Source: Mycoplana azooxidifex
GTDB taxonomy: Bacteria; Pseudomonadota; Alphaproteobacteria; Rhizobiales; Rhizobiaceae
Length of the DNA stretch: 64,000 nt
NCBI RefSeq assembly: GCF_014196765.1
Contig: NZ_JACIEE010000006.1
Location: 403,881 to 467,880, forward strand
Direction of reading: 5' to 3'
Part shown: positions 8,977 to 20,096 of the stretch, in pieces
How the letters are laid out: every line of letters starts with the position of its first letter
Numbering within the stretch: the first letter of the stretch is position 1
The notes under the pieces: model-generated
What the model was told of the DNA's origin: nothing
Databases searched by the model: none
What the model saw: only the letters and a program-made list of their open reading frames with translations
Translations under genes and position numbers: made by a program

Positions 8977-11900
8977 TTACAGTTCGTGCACGGTGACGTC
9001 GGGGCAAGCCTGCCGCGCGATGTCGCGCAGGTGCTGGTGGTGCGTCAGGTAAACGACCTGCCCGACCGTCGCCATCTCCGCCATCAGCCGGAAGGCGTTG
9101 AAGGCGCGGCCGTCGTCGAAGGTCTCCATGATGTCGTCGGCGACGAAGGGCAGGATCTCACGGTTCGCCGCCACCTCGTGGTAGCCTGCGACGCGCAGCG
9201 CCAGGTAGAGCTGGAACCGCGTTCCCTTGGAGAGCTCGCGCGCGAGCTTCGATCCGCCCGCGGCCGCGGCCGCGACGAGGATCTCCTGGTCCTTCTCCAC
9301 CACCGTGGCGAGCCCCGCATATTCGCCGCCGCTGATCGTGCGGAAGGCGTCCGAGGCGTGGCGCATCATGGCGCTGCGATGCCGCTCCCGGTAGAGCCGC
9401 AGCGCCGCCTCCGCCGCCTGGATGCCGGCGCGCGTGGCGAGATAGCCCCTCGCCCGCTCGGCCAGATCGACGATCAGCGTCCGCCGCCGCTCCTCGATCG
9501 CCGCAACCGTTCCGTCCGCGCCGATGGCGGCCAGCGCATCGGCGGCCTTGATCCTTGCTGCATGCGCCTCGCGCACTTCTGCGTCCTGGTCCTCGTGCAG
9601 GGCACGCAGCCGCTCGCGCTCGGCGCGCAGTTCGGCTTCGTCGGTTCCCGCAAGCGCCGCCTCGGCCTCGTCGGCAGTGGCGGTCAGCATGGCGCGCGCA
9701 AGGTCGAAGGCGATCTCGTCGGCACGCCGGCGCAGGTCGTCGCGCTCGCGCAGCTTCTCCAGCACGCGCGCGGCATCCGCCAGCGTATCGCAGCCGAGTG
9801 CTGTGCAGATGTCGCCCGCCTGCCGCCGGTGCACCGCCAGCCGGTCGCCGAGGTCGCGGCTTTCCGCCTCCAGCCGCTCCAGGTCGCCTCGAAGACTCTC
9901 GCCACGGGCCTCGACGTCGCGGGCACGCTGCAGCCGTTCGCCTACGCGCTGCAACAGCGCCAGCGGATCGTCGGCCTGCTCGCCGAGCCTTTCGGCAATA
10001 TCTGCGGCGATGCGCCGAAAATCGGCCTCGTCACGGCGCATGCCCTCGATCCGGCGGTCGAGTTCGCGCCGTGCGTCCACCAGGCGGGCAATGTCGTGGA
10101 TCGCCGGCAGCAGCGCGCCGGCGCGCGCCGTATCGGAGGCGATCCCGGTGGTCGCGAGCCAGGTGCCGTCGCAGGCCGCGTCCCAATCCGTCTGCCATGC
10201 CGCGAAGGCCGCCTCGGCCGAAACCCGGCCCGCCTCTCGCTCGCTGTGCCTGGCTTCCGCCGCAGTCATCGCCGTCCGCGCGTTGCGCCCGCCGGCGATG
10301 GCCTCACCGAGGGCGGCAGCGCGGTCGTCGGCGCTCAGCAGCAGCTCTTCGAGGGCGGTCGCGGAGATATCCGCAGGTGCTGCCCGTTCCAGCGCCGACG
10401 ACAGCCGGCCGGCACTCTCCGCCGCCTCCTGCTTCGTTGCGGACAGGGCGGCGCGACGCCCGGCCAGAAGATCGGCGGCGGCGAGCGCATCGCGCCACTG
10501 CTCCACGGCGCGCTCGACGCCCTCGAGCTCCGCAAGCGCGCCTGCAAGCCAGGCCGCGGCAGGCTCGCCATCCGATTCCGTCAGTGCCTCTGCCTTCGGG
10601 GTCGATGCCGCGGCACCCAGCGAGACGGCTGCGAGGCCTGAAGTGGAAGACCTTCCCCGGCCGCCTGCCATCGCGTTCCGGCCGGTCGCGGCTGCGGCGG
10701 TTCCCGGCCCGAGCAGGTCTGAAAGAGTCCTGATCCGGTCGTCCAGCCCGGCACGGTCCTCGGCCGCGCGTTCGAGGTCGGCCTCGAGCGTCTCCAGCCG
10801 CGCCTCGTTGGCGGCGAGCGCACGCTCGGTCAGGCGGAGCTCCGACAGTTGCCCCGCCTGCGCCAGTCGCTGGTCGGCGGCGTGATCGCCCTTGCGGAGC
10901 AGGCCTTCGAAGCGCTCGGCCGTCCCCGCATCGAGCGCTACCCGGTGCGCCTGCCACGCCTCGTCGCGCGCGCGGCGCAAGGCGCTCGCCTCGTCGTCGC
11001 CGACCAGCGTCTCGCTCCGGCGCATGCGCTCCAGGCCTGCGCGCTGGCCCGCAAGTTCACGGACGAGATCGCGCGCCTGCGCCTCCATCTTCTCCGCAGC
11101 CTCGGCATGGCGGCGAACGGCGGCCTTGAGGCTTTCGACGGCGTCCCGCCCGGGGATATCCGCCGCCCGCAGGGCTTCGACATCGTCGGCCCATCCGAGG
11201 CGGTCGAGCGCTGCTGCCAGCGCCGCCTGCGCGGTCGACACCTCGCGCTCCCCGTCCCGCAGCCTGCTCGCAAGGGCGTTGGAGCGCAGGGTCCGGACCA
11301 GCGTCACCAGGCGGTCGCGGGTCTCCGCAGAATTGTCCTCGTCCCCGGCGTCCCCCAATGCGACCAACGCGGCCGCCGCGGCTTGCCGGGTGCTTCTGGC
11401 CTCCTCTTCCTCGCGCCGTGCCGCCAGCAGCCGCTCGTCCAGCCCGGAGCGCGCGGCGACCAGCGCCGAGAGCGTCGTGGCGCGATCGGGCGACAGCACG
11501 AGATCGGCGGCGTCGGTGCCGGCCGGCAGGGCGATGCGGGCGAGCTTCCCGGCAATTTCGTCCTCCAGCCGATCACGCTCGGCGATGCGGCCGGCGAGAT
11601 CCATGCCGGCGGTGCGGTAGCGCGCCTCCAGCGATGAGCCGGCGAGTGCTGCGATGTCCGCCTCCACGTCGCGGATCGCCGGGTCGCCTGCCAGCGCGTC
11701 CAGCGCCTCTTGCCGCTGTTGGCTCTCAGCGGCGATCCGCTCGTTGCGGGCGGCGAGTTCGGCTTCCTCGCGCATCAGGCCGGCGACGAGGCCGCTCCAT
11801 TCCTTCGGCGGCGCGTCTCCGGGGTCAAAGGCTGCAAGCTGTGTGCGCACGCCGCGAAGCCGCTCCAGCAGCGGGATCGCCGCCAACCGGCGCTCCAGCG

Positions 11901-12612
11901 CATCGATGCCCGCCCCGGTCCCGGCGCGGGCGCTCAAAGCCTCGTCGTAGCGGACGGTGGAGGCCTCCAGCTGGCGCGTCAGGCTGCCATAGTCGCGCGC
12001 GGCAACGTCGAGCGCCCGGCGCTCCTCGCGCAGCGCCTCCATCTCCGACTTCAGCGCCGCCAGTTCGTGCTTGCGCGCCTGCGGGCGGAAGAAGGCGTCG
12101 GCTTCGGCCTTCATTCTCTCCAGCCCGGTCGCGATCCCCGAGAGGCCGGAACTGGCGGAAAACAGCAGCGCGCCGAGTTCCCCCTCGCTCTTCAGGATGC
12201 CCTCACCGCCCCGCTCGATGCTCTCGTCGTCGAGCGAGAACATCATCTGGTAGGCCTGCCGGTCCATGCCGCCGAGAACCGCCGCAAAGAGCGTATCCGG
12301 CAGCACCCGCTCGTCGGGATCGACGAGCGAACCCTGCCGGCGCTTCAGCCGCACCACCTCGTGGCGCTCGTCGCCGATCGTCACGTCCGCGCCAATCCGC
12401 ATGGTCGGATGGGGATGCAGGAAATTGTAGGCGCTGTGCAGCTCGATGCCGAAGAGCAGGTCGAGATAGGCCGAGAACAGCGTGGACTTGCCGGCCTCGT
12501 TGGGACCGTAGACGAGATGGAAATCCGGCACGCCGGCGCGCGCAGTACCGAAATCGAGGCTCCTGTCGGTGAACTTGCCGTAGCGTGCGAGATCGAGGCG
12601 ATTGAGACGCAT
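8977..12612 (-). CDS. YhaN-type AAA/SMC-like ATPase (SbcC-like)
   Basis: A 1211-residue SMC-type ATPase. The N-terminus RLNRLDLARYGKFTDRSLDF leads to the Walker A motif GPNEAGKSTLF (about residues 35-45). Long Ala/Arg/Glu-rich coiled coils fill the middle. The C-terminal ABC signature (ELSKGTRFQLYLALRVA) and Walker B (LPFVADDIMETFD) close the head. It pairs with the metallophosphoesterase encoded just upstream: the stop of that gene and the start of this one overlap as TGATG, so they are translationally coupled. By analogy with SbcCD and Bacillus YhaN/YhaO, the complex probably processes DNA ends or hairpins; no activity is shown for this subfamily here. Confidence 0.88.
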   Translation of the reverse strand: MRLNRLDLARYGKFTDRSLDFGTARAGVPDFHLVYGPNEAGKSTLFSAYLDLLFGIELHSAYNFLHPHPTMRIGADVTIGDERHEVVRLKRRQGSLVDPDERVLPDTLFAAVLGGMDRQAYQMMFSLDDESIERGGEGILKSEGELGALLFSASSGLSGIATGLERMKAEADAFFRPQARKHELAALKSEMEALREERRALDVAARDYGSLTRQLEASTVRYDEALSARAGTGAGIDALERRLAAIPLLERLRGVRTQLAAFDPGDAPPKEWSGLVAGLMREEAELAARNERIAAESQQRQEALDALAGDPAIRDVEADIAALAGSSLEARYRTAGMDLAGRIAERDRLEDEIAGKLARIALPAGTDAADLVLSPDRATTLSALVAARSGLDERLLAARREEEEARSTRQAAAAALVALGDAGDEDNSAETRDRLVTLVRTLRSNALASRLRDGEREVSTAQAALAAALDRLGWADDVEALRAADIPGRDAVESLKAAVRRHAEAAEKMEAQARDLVRELAGQRAGLERMRRSETLVGDDEASALRRARDEAWQAHRVALDAGTAERFEGLLRKGDHAADQRLAQAGQLSELRLTERALAANEARLETLEADLERAAEDRAGLDDRIRTLSDLLGPGTAAAATGRNAMAGGRGRSSTSGLAAVSLGAAASTPKAEALTESDGEPAAAWLAGALAELEGVERAVEQWRDALAAADLLAGRRAALSATKQEAAESAGRLSSALERAAPADISATALEELLLSADDRAAALGEAIAGGRNARTAMTAAEARHSEREAGRVSAEAAFAAWQTDWDAACDGTWLATTGIASDTARAGALLPAIHDIARLVDARRELDRRIEGMRRDEADFRRIAADIAERLGEQADDPLALLQRVGERLQRARDVEARGESLRGDLERLEAESRDLGDRLAVHRRQAGDICTALGCDTLADAARVLEKLRERDDLRRRADEIAFDLARAMLTATADEAEAALAGTDEAELRAERERLRALHEDQDAEVREAHAARIKAADALAAIGADGTVAAIEERRRTLIVDLAERARGYLATRAGIQAAEAALRLYRERHRSAMMRHASDAFRTISGGEYAGLATVVEKDQEILVAAAAAGGSKLARELSKGTRFQLYLALRVAGYHEVAANREILPFVADDIMETFDDGRAFNAFRLMAEMATVGQVVYLTHHQHLRDIARQACPDVTVHEL

Positions 12613-13889
12613 CAGCCGCGATCCCCTTCCCGTTCGGCATCGAGCCTGGGGACGACCTCGGATGCCCCGCGCAAGGCAGCCTCAGAAAGCAACGCGTCCT
12701 CCTCCGCTTCGTCGGTCCCGAGCAGGTCGCGGACCTCGCGGGGCAATTGCGACATCAATGCCGACAGCGTCTCGCGCAGTTCCGCGCGGTAGGCATGCGA
12801 GGCCAGCACGTCCTGCTCCATGATGGCGGCGAGCTCGGCGAGCGCGCCGAGATCGTCCTGCCGGCCCGCCTGCGCTGCCGGGCGAACCTCCAGTTCCACC
12901 GTCTCGATCCAGCAGGCGCCCACGCCCTCGGCTATCGCTTGCAGTTCGGCGGCCAGCAGGTCGCGGTCGCGCCGCAGCCGCCAGGCGAGCGGGGTCGCCC
13001 CGCAAAGCGCGACGCGGCAGACGATCTGGTCGGCCGACACCTCTTGCCTGGCCTGCTCCAGCGCGGTGCGGACGGCGCCCAGCATCGACGCCCAGTCCTC
13101 GATACCGGCGAGATCGACCGAGAGACGCTGGAATGCCGCGACCGCCAGGAAATGCTCCTCAAGCCCGAACGCGCCATCATCGCCGACGGTCACGAGCGTG
13201 ACGGACTTCGACCCGGCCTCGTTGATGTCGCGCCCCTGCGGAATGCCGGGCATGACGATCGGCGGGTGCTGGCTGTGAACCGCGCGCTGGTGGATGTGGC
13301 CGAGTGCCCAGTAGTCGAAGCCATGGGCAAGCAGATCGGCAACGCCGGCAGGGGCATAGTTGTCATGCCGGCTGGAGCCGGCGAGGCTCGTATGCAGCAT
13401 GCCGATGTTGACGGCGTCGGCAACCGGCGGCTTGTAGCCCGGAAGCAGGCTTGTCGGTGCGTGCGGCTGGCCGAAGCTGATGCCATGCATATGCACTTCC
13501 CGGCCGTTGCCGAGCGTCCCCGCCCTGACGGGGCGGCCGCGGCCGTCGAAGACATGGACGTTCGGCGGGAAAGTCAGTTCGCGCGTGATCTGCGACTGCG
13601 CATCATGGTTGCCGCGGATGATGAAGGCGCGGATGCCGGCGGCCTCGAGCCTTCGCATCTGGGCTGCGAGAAACAGCGCCGTCGCCATCGACGTCTGCCC
13701 GCCGTCGTAGAGATCGCCCGCGACCAGGAGCGCATCGACCTCCTCGGTGATCGCAAGATCGACGATGCGCTCGAAGACCCGGCGCGAGGCGCCGCGCACG
13801 AGGTCCGCCAGGTCGCCATTGCGCAGGGCAAGCGAAGCGATCGGCGAATCCAGATGCAGATCGGCGGTATGCAGGAAGCGGAAAGGCAT
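12612..13889 (-). CDS. YhaO-type DNA repair exonuclease, metallophosphoesterase (SbcD-like)
   Basis: A 425-residue calcineurin-like nuclease. All metal-binding motifs can be read in order: FLHTADLHLD (DxH), LLVAGDLYDGG (GDxxD), IIRGNHDAQS (GNHD), the His in IGMLHTSLAG and the ALGHIHQR motif (GHxH). The C-terminal part after about residue 260 varies in the family and probably binds the ATPase partner. The gene is first in a two-gene operon with the YhaN-type ATPase and is divergent from a MarR regulator, whose product could control it (inference from position). Confidence 0.9.
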   Translation of the reverse strand: MPFRFLHTADLHLDSPIASLALRNGDLADLVRGASRRVFERIVDLAITEEVDALLVAGDLYDGGQTSMATALFLAAQMRRLEAAGIRAFIIRGNHDAQSQITRELTFPPNVHVFDGRGRPVRAGTLGNGREVHMHGISFGQPHAPTSLLPGYKPPVADAVNIGMLHTSLAGSSRHDNYAPAGVADLLAHGFDYWALGHIHQRAVHSQHPPIVMPGIPQGRDINEAGSKSVTLVTVGDDGAFGLEEHFLAVAAFQRLSVDLAGIEDWASMLGAVRTALEQARQEVSADQIVCRVALCGATPLAWRLRRDRDLLAAELQAIAEGVGACWIETVELEVRPAAQAGRQDDLGALAELAAIMEQDVLASHAYRAELRETLSALMSQLPREVRDLLGTDEAEEDALLSEAALRGASEVVPRLDAEREGDRG

Positions 13890-13992
13890 GACCGACCTTT
13901 CCGCGCGCGGGCACCCCGGTCAATGCTCTTTCATGCCATCTTCGCGCTTATTCACCAGTGAATTGCGGCAGGCCATTGAAGAAAGCACAATG

Positions 13993-14002
13993 ATTGTTCA
14001 AT
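13993..14002. promoter_or_regulatory. Candidate operator ATTG-TT-CAAT between yhaO-like and marR-like genes
   Basis: ATTGTTCAAT is a perfect palindrome with a 2-bp centre, and the outer half TTCAAT also pairs with ATTGAA at 13975-13980. TTG/CAA half-sites are common in MarR-family operators. It lies about 100 bp from the yhaO-like start and about 75 bp from the marR start. This is inference from sequence symmetry only. Confidence 0.3.
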
Positions 14003-14039
14003 AAATGGAGCCGGTTCTCAAAAATAACCGTCAAATCTT

Positions 14040-14068
14040 TTGACATGGTACCTCACTATAACTATATT
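14040..14068 (+). promoter_or_regulatory. Sigma-70 promoter of the MarR gene (TTGACA-N17-TATATT)
   Basis: A -35 box TTGACA at 14040-14045 and a -10 box TATATT at 14063-14068 are separated by exactly 17 bp, close to consensus. The expected transcription start, about 7 nt after the -10 box, falls at 14075-14076, which is the first base of the MarR ATG. A 6-bp direct repeat ACCTCA (14050-14055 and 14071-14076, spaced 21 bp) overlaps the promoter and could be a repressor site. Confidence 0.7.
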
Positions 14069-14075
14069 GGACCTC

Positions 14076-14549
14076 ATGACCGATACGCTCGAAATCGCCC
14101 AGGGCATGTTCAAGATCTATCACCAGGTAAGCCGCCTGGTGAATGAATGCATGATGGACGAAGGCGTGTCGCTCGCCCGCAGCAAATTCCTGTTCCTGCT
14201 GTCCTGCGAGGGCCCCCAGCGCTCGACAGATATTGCCGCCGCACTCGGCTTCGCGCCGCGCACGGTCACGGAAGCGATCGACGGGCTGGAGCGCGACAAG
14301 CTGGTCGTGCGTGAGCCGGATCCGAAGGACCGTCGCGCCAAGATCGTGTCGATCACCGAGACCGGGCTTGCCGTCATGAACGCGGCGATGGAGCCCAAGC
14401 ACAAGATCGTCAAGGCCATCTTCGAAGTGCTGGATGAGGAGCAGAAGGCCCAGCTCGCCGAAATCCTGCAATGCCTCAGCGCGCAGACGCAGGAGCTCCA
14501 GCGGGCACGCGACGAGGCCGAGGAGCTTCCCGGTCGCCAGGCAATCTGA
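14076..14549 (+). CDS. MarR family transcriptional regulator, probably leaderless
   Basis: A 157-residue winged helix-turn-helix regulator. FKIYHQVSRLVNECMMDEGV forms the dimerisation helix; RSTDIAAALGFAPRTVTEAI is the HTH and DPKDRRAKIVSITETGLAVM the wing. The start at 14076 begins at the expected transcription start of a near-consensus promoter, so the mRNA would have almost no 5' leader; an in-frame TTG at 14040 is the -35 box itself and is unlikely to be translated. It is divergent from the YhaO/YhaN operon, a usual arrangement for a local regulator. The ligand is unknown. Confidence 0.88.
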   Translation: MTDTLEIAQGMFKIYHQVSRLVNECMMDEGVSLARSKFLFLLSCEGPQRSTDIAAALGFAPRTVTEAIDGLERDKLVVREPDPKDRRAKIVSITETGLAVMNAAMEPKHKIVKAIFEVLDEEQKAQLAEILQCLSAQTQELQRARDEAEELPGRQAI

Positions 14550-14604
14550 TCCCGCGGGATCACGGCTGTCGCCAGCCGGAGCGTCTCACGAAACTCCACT
14601 CCTT

Positions 14605-14719
14605 CCGTCACCCCGGACCTGATCCGGGGTCTAGCTTCGTCGCGTCTGCGGCGCGGGAAATGCTTTATCGCGCAAGGACTTGCGCGGGCTGGATACCGGC
14701 TCGGGGGCCGGTATGACGG
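14605..14719. repeat. Palindromic intergenic element with two hairpins
   Basis: The element is bounded by a perfect inverted repeat CCGTCA (14605-14610) / TGACGG (14714-14719). Inside are two hairpins: CCCCGGA/TCCGGGG near the left end and ATACCGGC/GCCGGTAT near the right end. This architecture (a 'CCCGGA..TCCGGG' hairpin paired with a second one ending in ATGACG) is the common dispersed intergenic repeat of alphaproteobacteria. No gene is seen in the 280-bp gap that contains it. Confidence 0.65.
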
Positions 14720-14830
14720 GAGTGCTGGTAGCGGCCTATCCGAGGACATGGACGCCGAGACAAGGCTTCGTCACAAACCGGAAAGGCCGGAAGCAGTGCT
14801 CCCGGCCGTTGGCTTTTCATGTCCGCGCCA

Positions 14831-17023
14831 TCACATGGCGTTGACGGGACCGATGCTGAAGAACAGCGTCTCGCCGGAGGAGTCGTCGACGCCGTCGTTG
14901 TCGGTCACGACATAGCCGTTGCCGGCGGCGTCGATGGTGAAGCCCTCGACCTTGTCGACGACGTAACCGTTCAGCGCCTTCAGGTCGGGGATGAGGTCGC
15001 GGACCTCTTCCTTCTTCACCGTCGGCAGCGTCTCACCGAGCTTGCCCGGCTTCAGGTCGGCAAGCGCCACGCGGTAGAGCTTCTTCAGCTTGGCATCCTT
15101 GCCGAGAAGATTGTCGCGCTCGACGATATAGGCATAGTCGCCGTTGACGGTGATCTCGGACAGGCCGACCCAGCCGGCTTCAGCCTTTTCCAGCGGATAG
15201 CGGACGGCACCCCATTCCTCGGACGAAGGCTTGTAGGAGACGAGCTTGACGAAGCCCTTCTCGTCGTCCTTCCACTCGCGCTGAACAGCCATCCACAGCA
15301 CCGTGTCGTCACCCTCGCCGACCGCGGTGATGCCTTCGAAGCCGTAGCGGATCTCGCCGGCGCGCAGTTCGGCCGGGATCGCGATCTCCTGCTTGATCTC
15401 GCCCTTCTTGTTCACGTGCAGGATCGCATGGGCGTAGAGCTTGTCGGAATTGCCCTCGGAAGCGAGCCAGAAACCGCCCTCCCCGTCAATGGCGACACCC
15501 TCGATGTCGAGCTTCTGCGCCGGAGCGCCGTCGCGGGTGATGCTGAGCTTTTCGGTGATCAGCGCCGGCTTCTGGGTGGCATCGATCGTGAAGATCGCCG
15601 GATCCGAGGAATAGACCGAGTCGCTGACGGCAAAGAGCTTGCCGGGTTCGTCCTTCGCCGCGGCAAGACCGGACAGGGCGCCGAAGCCGACAGGCAAGCC
15701 GTCCTTGTCGGCGGACTTGATCTGCGGATAGGCAGCGGTGCCTTCGGCCCGCTCGTAGATCATGACATGCGAGCGCGCCAGGCCATCCTCGCCGAGATCG
15801 GTCTCGTTTGCAGTCACCAGCAGGTTGCGAGCGGGGATCGCGACGGCACCCTCGGGGCCGATCCCCGACGGAAGGAGCTGCAGCAGTTCCGGCTCGGCGC
15901 CGGTATCCTTGTAGACGCCGACAATCGATGCGCGCTCGGCCAGCACGAAGAAGAGGTTGTCTTCGCCGAAGGTCGCAGCCTCCAGGCCTTCCGGCTCGAC
16001 GCCCTTGGAATTGCGCTTGTCGGGATAGTGGCCGATCGAGGCGATCGCATATTCGAGCGACGGGCCGCTCTCATAGGCAACCTTGCCGGTCTTGTCGAAG
16101 ATGGTGAAGCCGCGGCTGCCGCCTTCCCAGTCGCCTTCGTTGGCCACCACCAGACGGTCGTCGTCCAGCCACTTCACGGCGTCGGGCTCCCGCTTCTGGC
16201 CTTCCTTCTTGCCGGTGAAGGCAATCCGGCCGTCCTTCTTGGTGTCGATCTTGTCCAGGTCGACGGCGCCTGCGGAGAAATGCGTCTTCACCGTGCCGGT
16301 CTTGCCGTCGAGGATGACGATATGGTTGTTTTCCTGCAGCGTCAGGGCAATCTCGTCCTGGCCGTTGAAGGAGACGAATTCCGGTTCCGGATCGTCGCCG
16401 GCGATATCGGCAAGCCCCGTCAGCGCGACATGATTGACGGTCGCGCAGTCCGGCGCGCCATCCTTGATAGAGACGAGCACGAGGTCGCCTGCCGGCATCT
16501 GCGGGATCGCGCCGTCGTTCACCTCTTCGTCGCGCTCATTCTCGATCGCGATGGCGGCGATCGTCTTGTCCTTGTTGAGCGCGATCGAATCCGGCTGCCC
16601 GCCGAGGTCGCAGGTCGTCTCGATCTTCTTCGTGGCGATATCGACGACCGCCAGGAGGCCCGACGGCTTGACGAAGCTCTCACGGGTGTTGACGGCGACC
16701 AGCGCCTTGCCGCCGACGACGGTGACCGAGGTCGGCTCGCCTTCGAAGGAGACGGTGCCGGCGGCCTTCGGCGCCTTCGCGTCGGTGATGTCGATGAAGC
16801 CGATCGCCTTCAGCGGGCTGTCGGAATAGACGAGCGTGTTGCCGTCCTCGGTCGCTGCTATGATCTCGGAGGACGTCGCCGTCTTCGGATCGGTGCCGTC
16901 CGGCAGGTTGCCGGCGACGGCAAAGGAAGCAATACGATTGAAGACGGGCTCGGCGTGGGCCGCTGTCGCGACCGAAGCGGCCAGGACGGCCGCGAGGCCG
17001 GCAATGATGGAACGGGATTTCAT
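14831..17023 (-). CDS. Secreted esterase-like phytase-domain protein
   Basis: A 730-residue exported beta-propeller protein. A Sec signal peptide (SIIAGLAAVLAASVATAAHA, about residues 4-23) precedes many WD/YVTN-like blades (LAVVDIATKKIETTCDLGGQ, DSIALNKD, FVSFNGQDEIALTL). The C-terminal third has the 'esterase-like activity of phytase' pattern, with GPEGAVAIP, KLDIEGVAIDGEGGFWLASE and YGFEGITAVGEG. The start at 17023 is set by CTCTGGAGGATCAG upstream and by the signal peptide. A Pho box 74 bp upstream suggests induction under phosphate starvation and hence a role in releasing phosphate from organic esters; the substrate is inferred. Confidence 0.85.
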   Translation of the reverse strand: MKSRSIIAGLAAVLAASVATAAHAEPVFNRIASFAVAGNLPDGTDPKTATSSEIIAATEDGNTLVYSDSPLKAIGFIDITDAKAPKAAGTVSFEGEPTSVTVVGGKALVAVNTRESFVKPSGLLAVVDIATKKIETTCDLGGQPDSIALNKDKTIAAIAIENERDEEVNDGAIPQMPAGDLVLVSIKDGAPDCATVNHVALTGLADIAGDDPEPEFVSFNGQDEIALTLQENNHIVILDGKTGTVKTHFSAGAVDLDKIDTKKDGRIAFTGKKEGQKREPDAVKWLDDDRLVVANEGDWEGGSRGFTIFDKTGKVAYESGPSLEYAIASIGHYPDKRNSKGVEPEGLEAATFGEDNLFFVLAERASIVGVYKDTGAEPELLQLLPSGIGPEGAVAIPARNLLVTANETDLGEDGLARSHVMIYERAEGTAAYPQIKSADKDGLPVGFGALSGLAAAKDEPGKLFAVSDSVYSSDPAIFTIDATQKPALITEKLSITRDGAPAQKLDIEGVAIDGEGGFWLASEGNSDKLYAHAILHVNKKGEIKQEIAIPAELRAGEIRYGFEGITAVGEGDDTVLWMAVQREWKDDEKGFVKLVSYKPSSEEWGAVRYPLEKAEAGWVGLSEITVNGDYAYIVERDNLLGKDAKLKKLYRVALADLKPGKLGETLPTVKKEEVRDLIPDLKALNGYVVDKVEGFTIDAAGNGYVVTDNDGVDDSSGETLFFSIGPVNAM

Positions 17024-17096
17024 CTGATCCTCCAGAGTGTGCGTCAAGGAATGCCGGGGTTGTGGTCCCCGCCCGTTACAACACGATGACGATCAG

Positions 17097-17114
17097 ATGA
17101 CAGATTGACGACAG
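17097..17114 (-). promoter_or_regulatory. Pho box (PhoB site) upstream of the phytase-like gene
   Basis: Read on the minus strand: CTGTCGT-CAAT-CTGTCAT. These are two direct 7-bp units with a 4-bp spacer (11-bp period), matching the PhoB consensus CTGTCAT-N4-CTGTCAT at 13 of 14 unit positions. A weaker third unit (TCGTCAT) follows with the same period. The site is 74 bp before the start codon. Confidence 0.75.
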
Positions 17115-17129
17115 TCCCCGACAACGAAA

Positions 17130-17152
17130 AAGGGCCCGGAGACCGGGCCCTT
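17130..17152 (-). terminator. Intrinsic terminator of the HU gene
   Basis: AAGGGCCCGG and CCGGGCCCTT form a 10-bp stem around a 3-nt loop. Read in the direction of the HU gene it is followed by TTTTTCGTT. It sits 38 bp past the HU stop codon. Confidence 0.8.
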
Positions 17153-17189
17153 TCTCTATCGGCATGACGCCGAAGCGATCGCTGAAGGA

Positions 17190-17465
17190 TCAGCTGTTGA
17201 CGGCGTCCTTCAGGCCCTTACCGGCCGAGAACTTCGGCACGTTGCGGGCCGGAATGTCGATCTCTGCGCCGGTCGAAAGGTTGCGGCCCTTCGATGCCTC
17301 GCGGCGGGAGACGGAGAAATTGCCGAAACCGACGAGGCGGATGTCGCCACCGCTCTTCAGTTCGCCCTGGATCGTCTCGAATACAGCATCGACAGCCGAT
17401 GCCGCATCCGTCTTCGACAGGCCGGACTTCTCTGCAACTGCGGAGACGAGTTCGTTCTTGTTCAT
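17190..17465 (-). CDS. hupB: DNA-binding protein HU
   Basis: A 91-residue nucleoid protein of exactly the usual length. MNKNELVSAVAEKSGLSKTD is the HU N-terminal helix pair; GFGNFSVSRREASKGRN is the strand leading into the DNA-binding beta arm (with its NP/PA tip region IDIPARNVPKF). The homodimer bends and compacts DNA. The start at 17465 has AAAGGGGTGG upstream; the longer open frame to 17543 has no homology. It follows lon on the same strand, the usual order in rhizobia, but terminators lie on both sides, so it is probably transcribed alone. Confidence 0.95.
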   Translation of the reverse strand: MNKNELVSAVAEKSGLSKTDAASAVDAVFETIQGELKSGGDIRLVGFGNFSVSRREASKGRNLSTGAEIDIPARNVPKFSAGKGLKDAVNS

Positions 17466-17603
17466 GTTTCCACCCCTTTCATACGGTTCGAAACGACTCA
17501 ATACAAGTCGAGGGCAGAATACGCATCGACCCTTCCGCCGCAACCGGATTTCGCCTGAAAATGCTGAAACTCCGGGCTTTTCACAGGCTTTTTCGACAAA
17601 AAA

Positions 17604-17627
17604 GAGGCCGGCATTACTGCCGGCCTC
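17604..17627 (-). terminator. Intrinsic terminator of lon
   Basis: GAGGCCGGCA and TGCCGGCCTC form a perfect 10-bp stem with a TTAC loop. On the minus strand it is followed by TTTTTTG. It lies about 45 bp after the lon stop codon. Confidence 0.85.
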
Positions 17628-17672
17628 CCGAAACTTCCAAGATGGAGGGAATTTCTTCCTAGCTGTCGACCG

Positions 17673-20096
<2,424 letters not shown>

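Noticed and set aside
14819..17089. A 756-codon plus-strand frame opposite the phytase-like gene
   Set aside because: Antisense shadow of a gene with a signal peptide, ribosome site and family motifs; no ribosome site or homology of its own.
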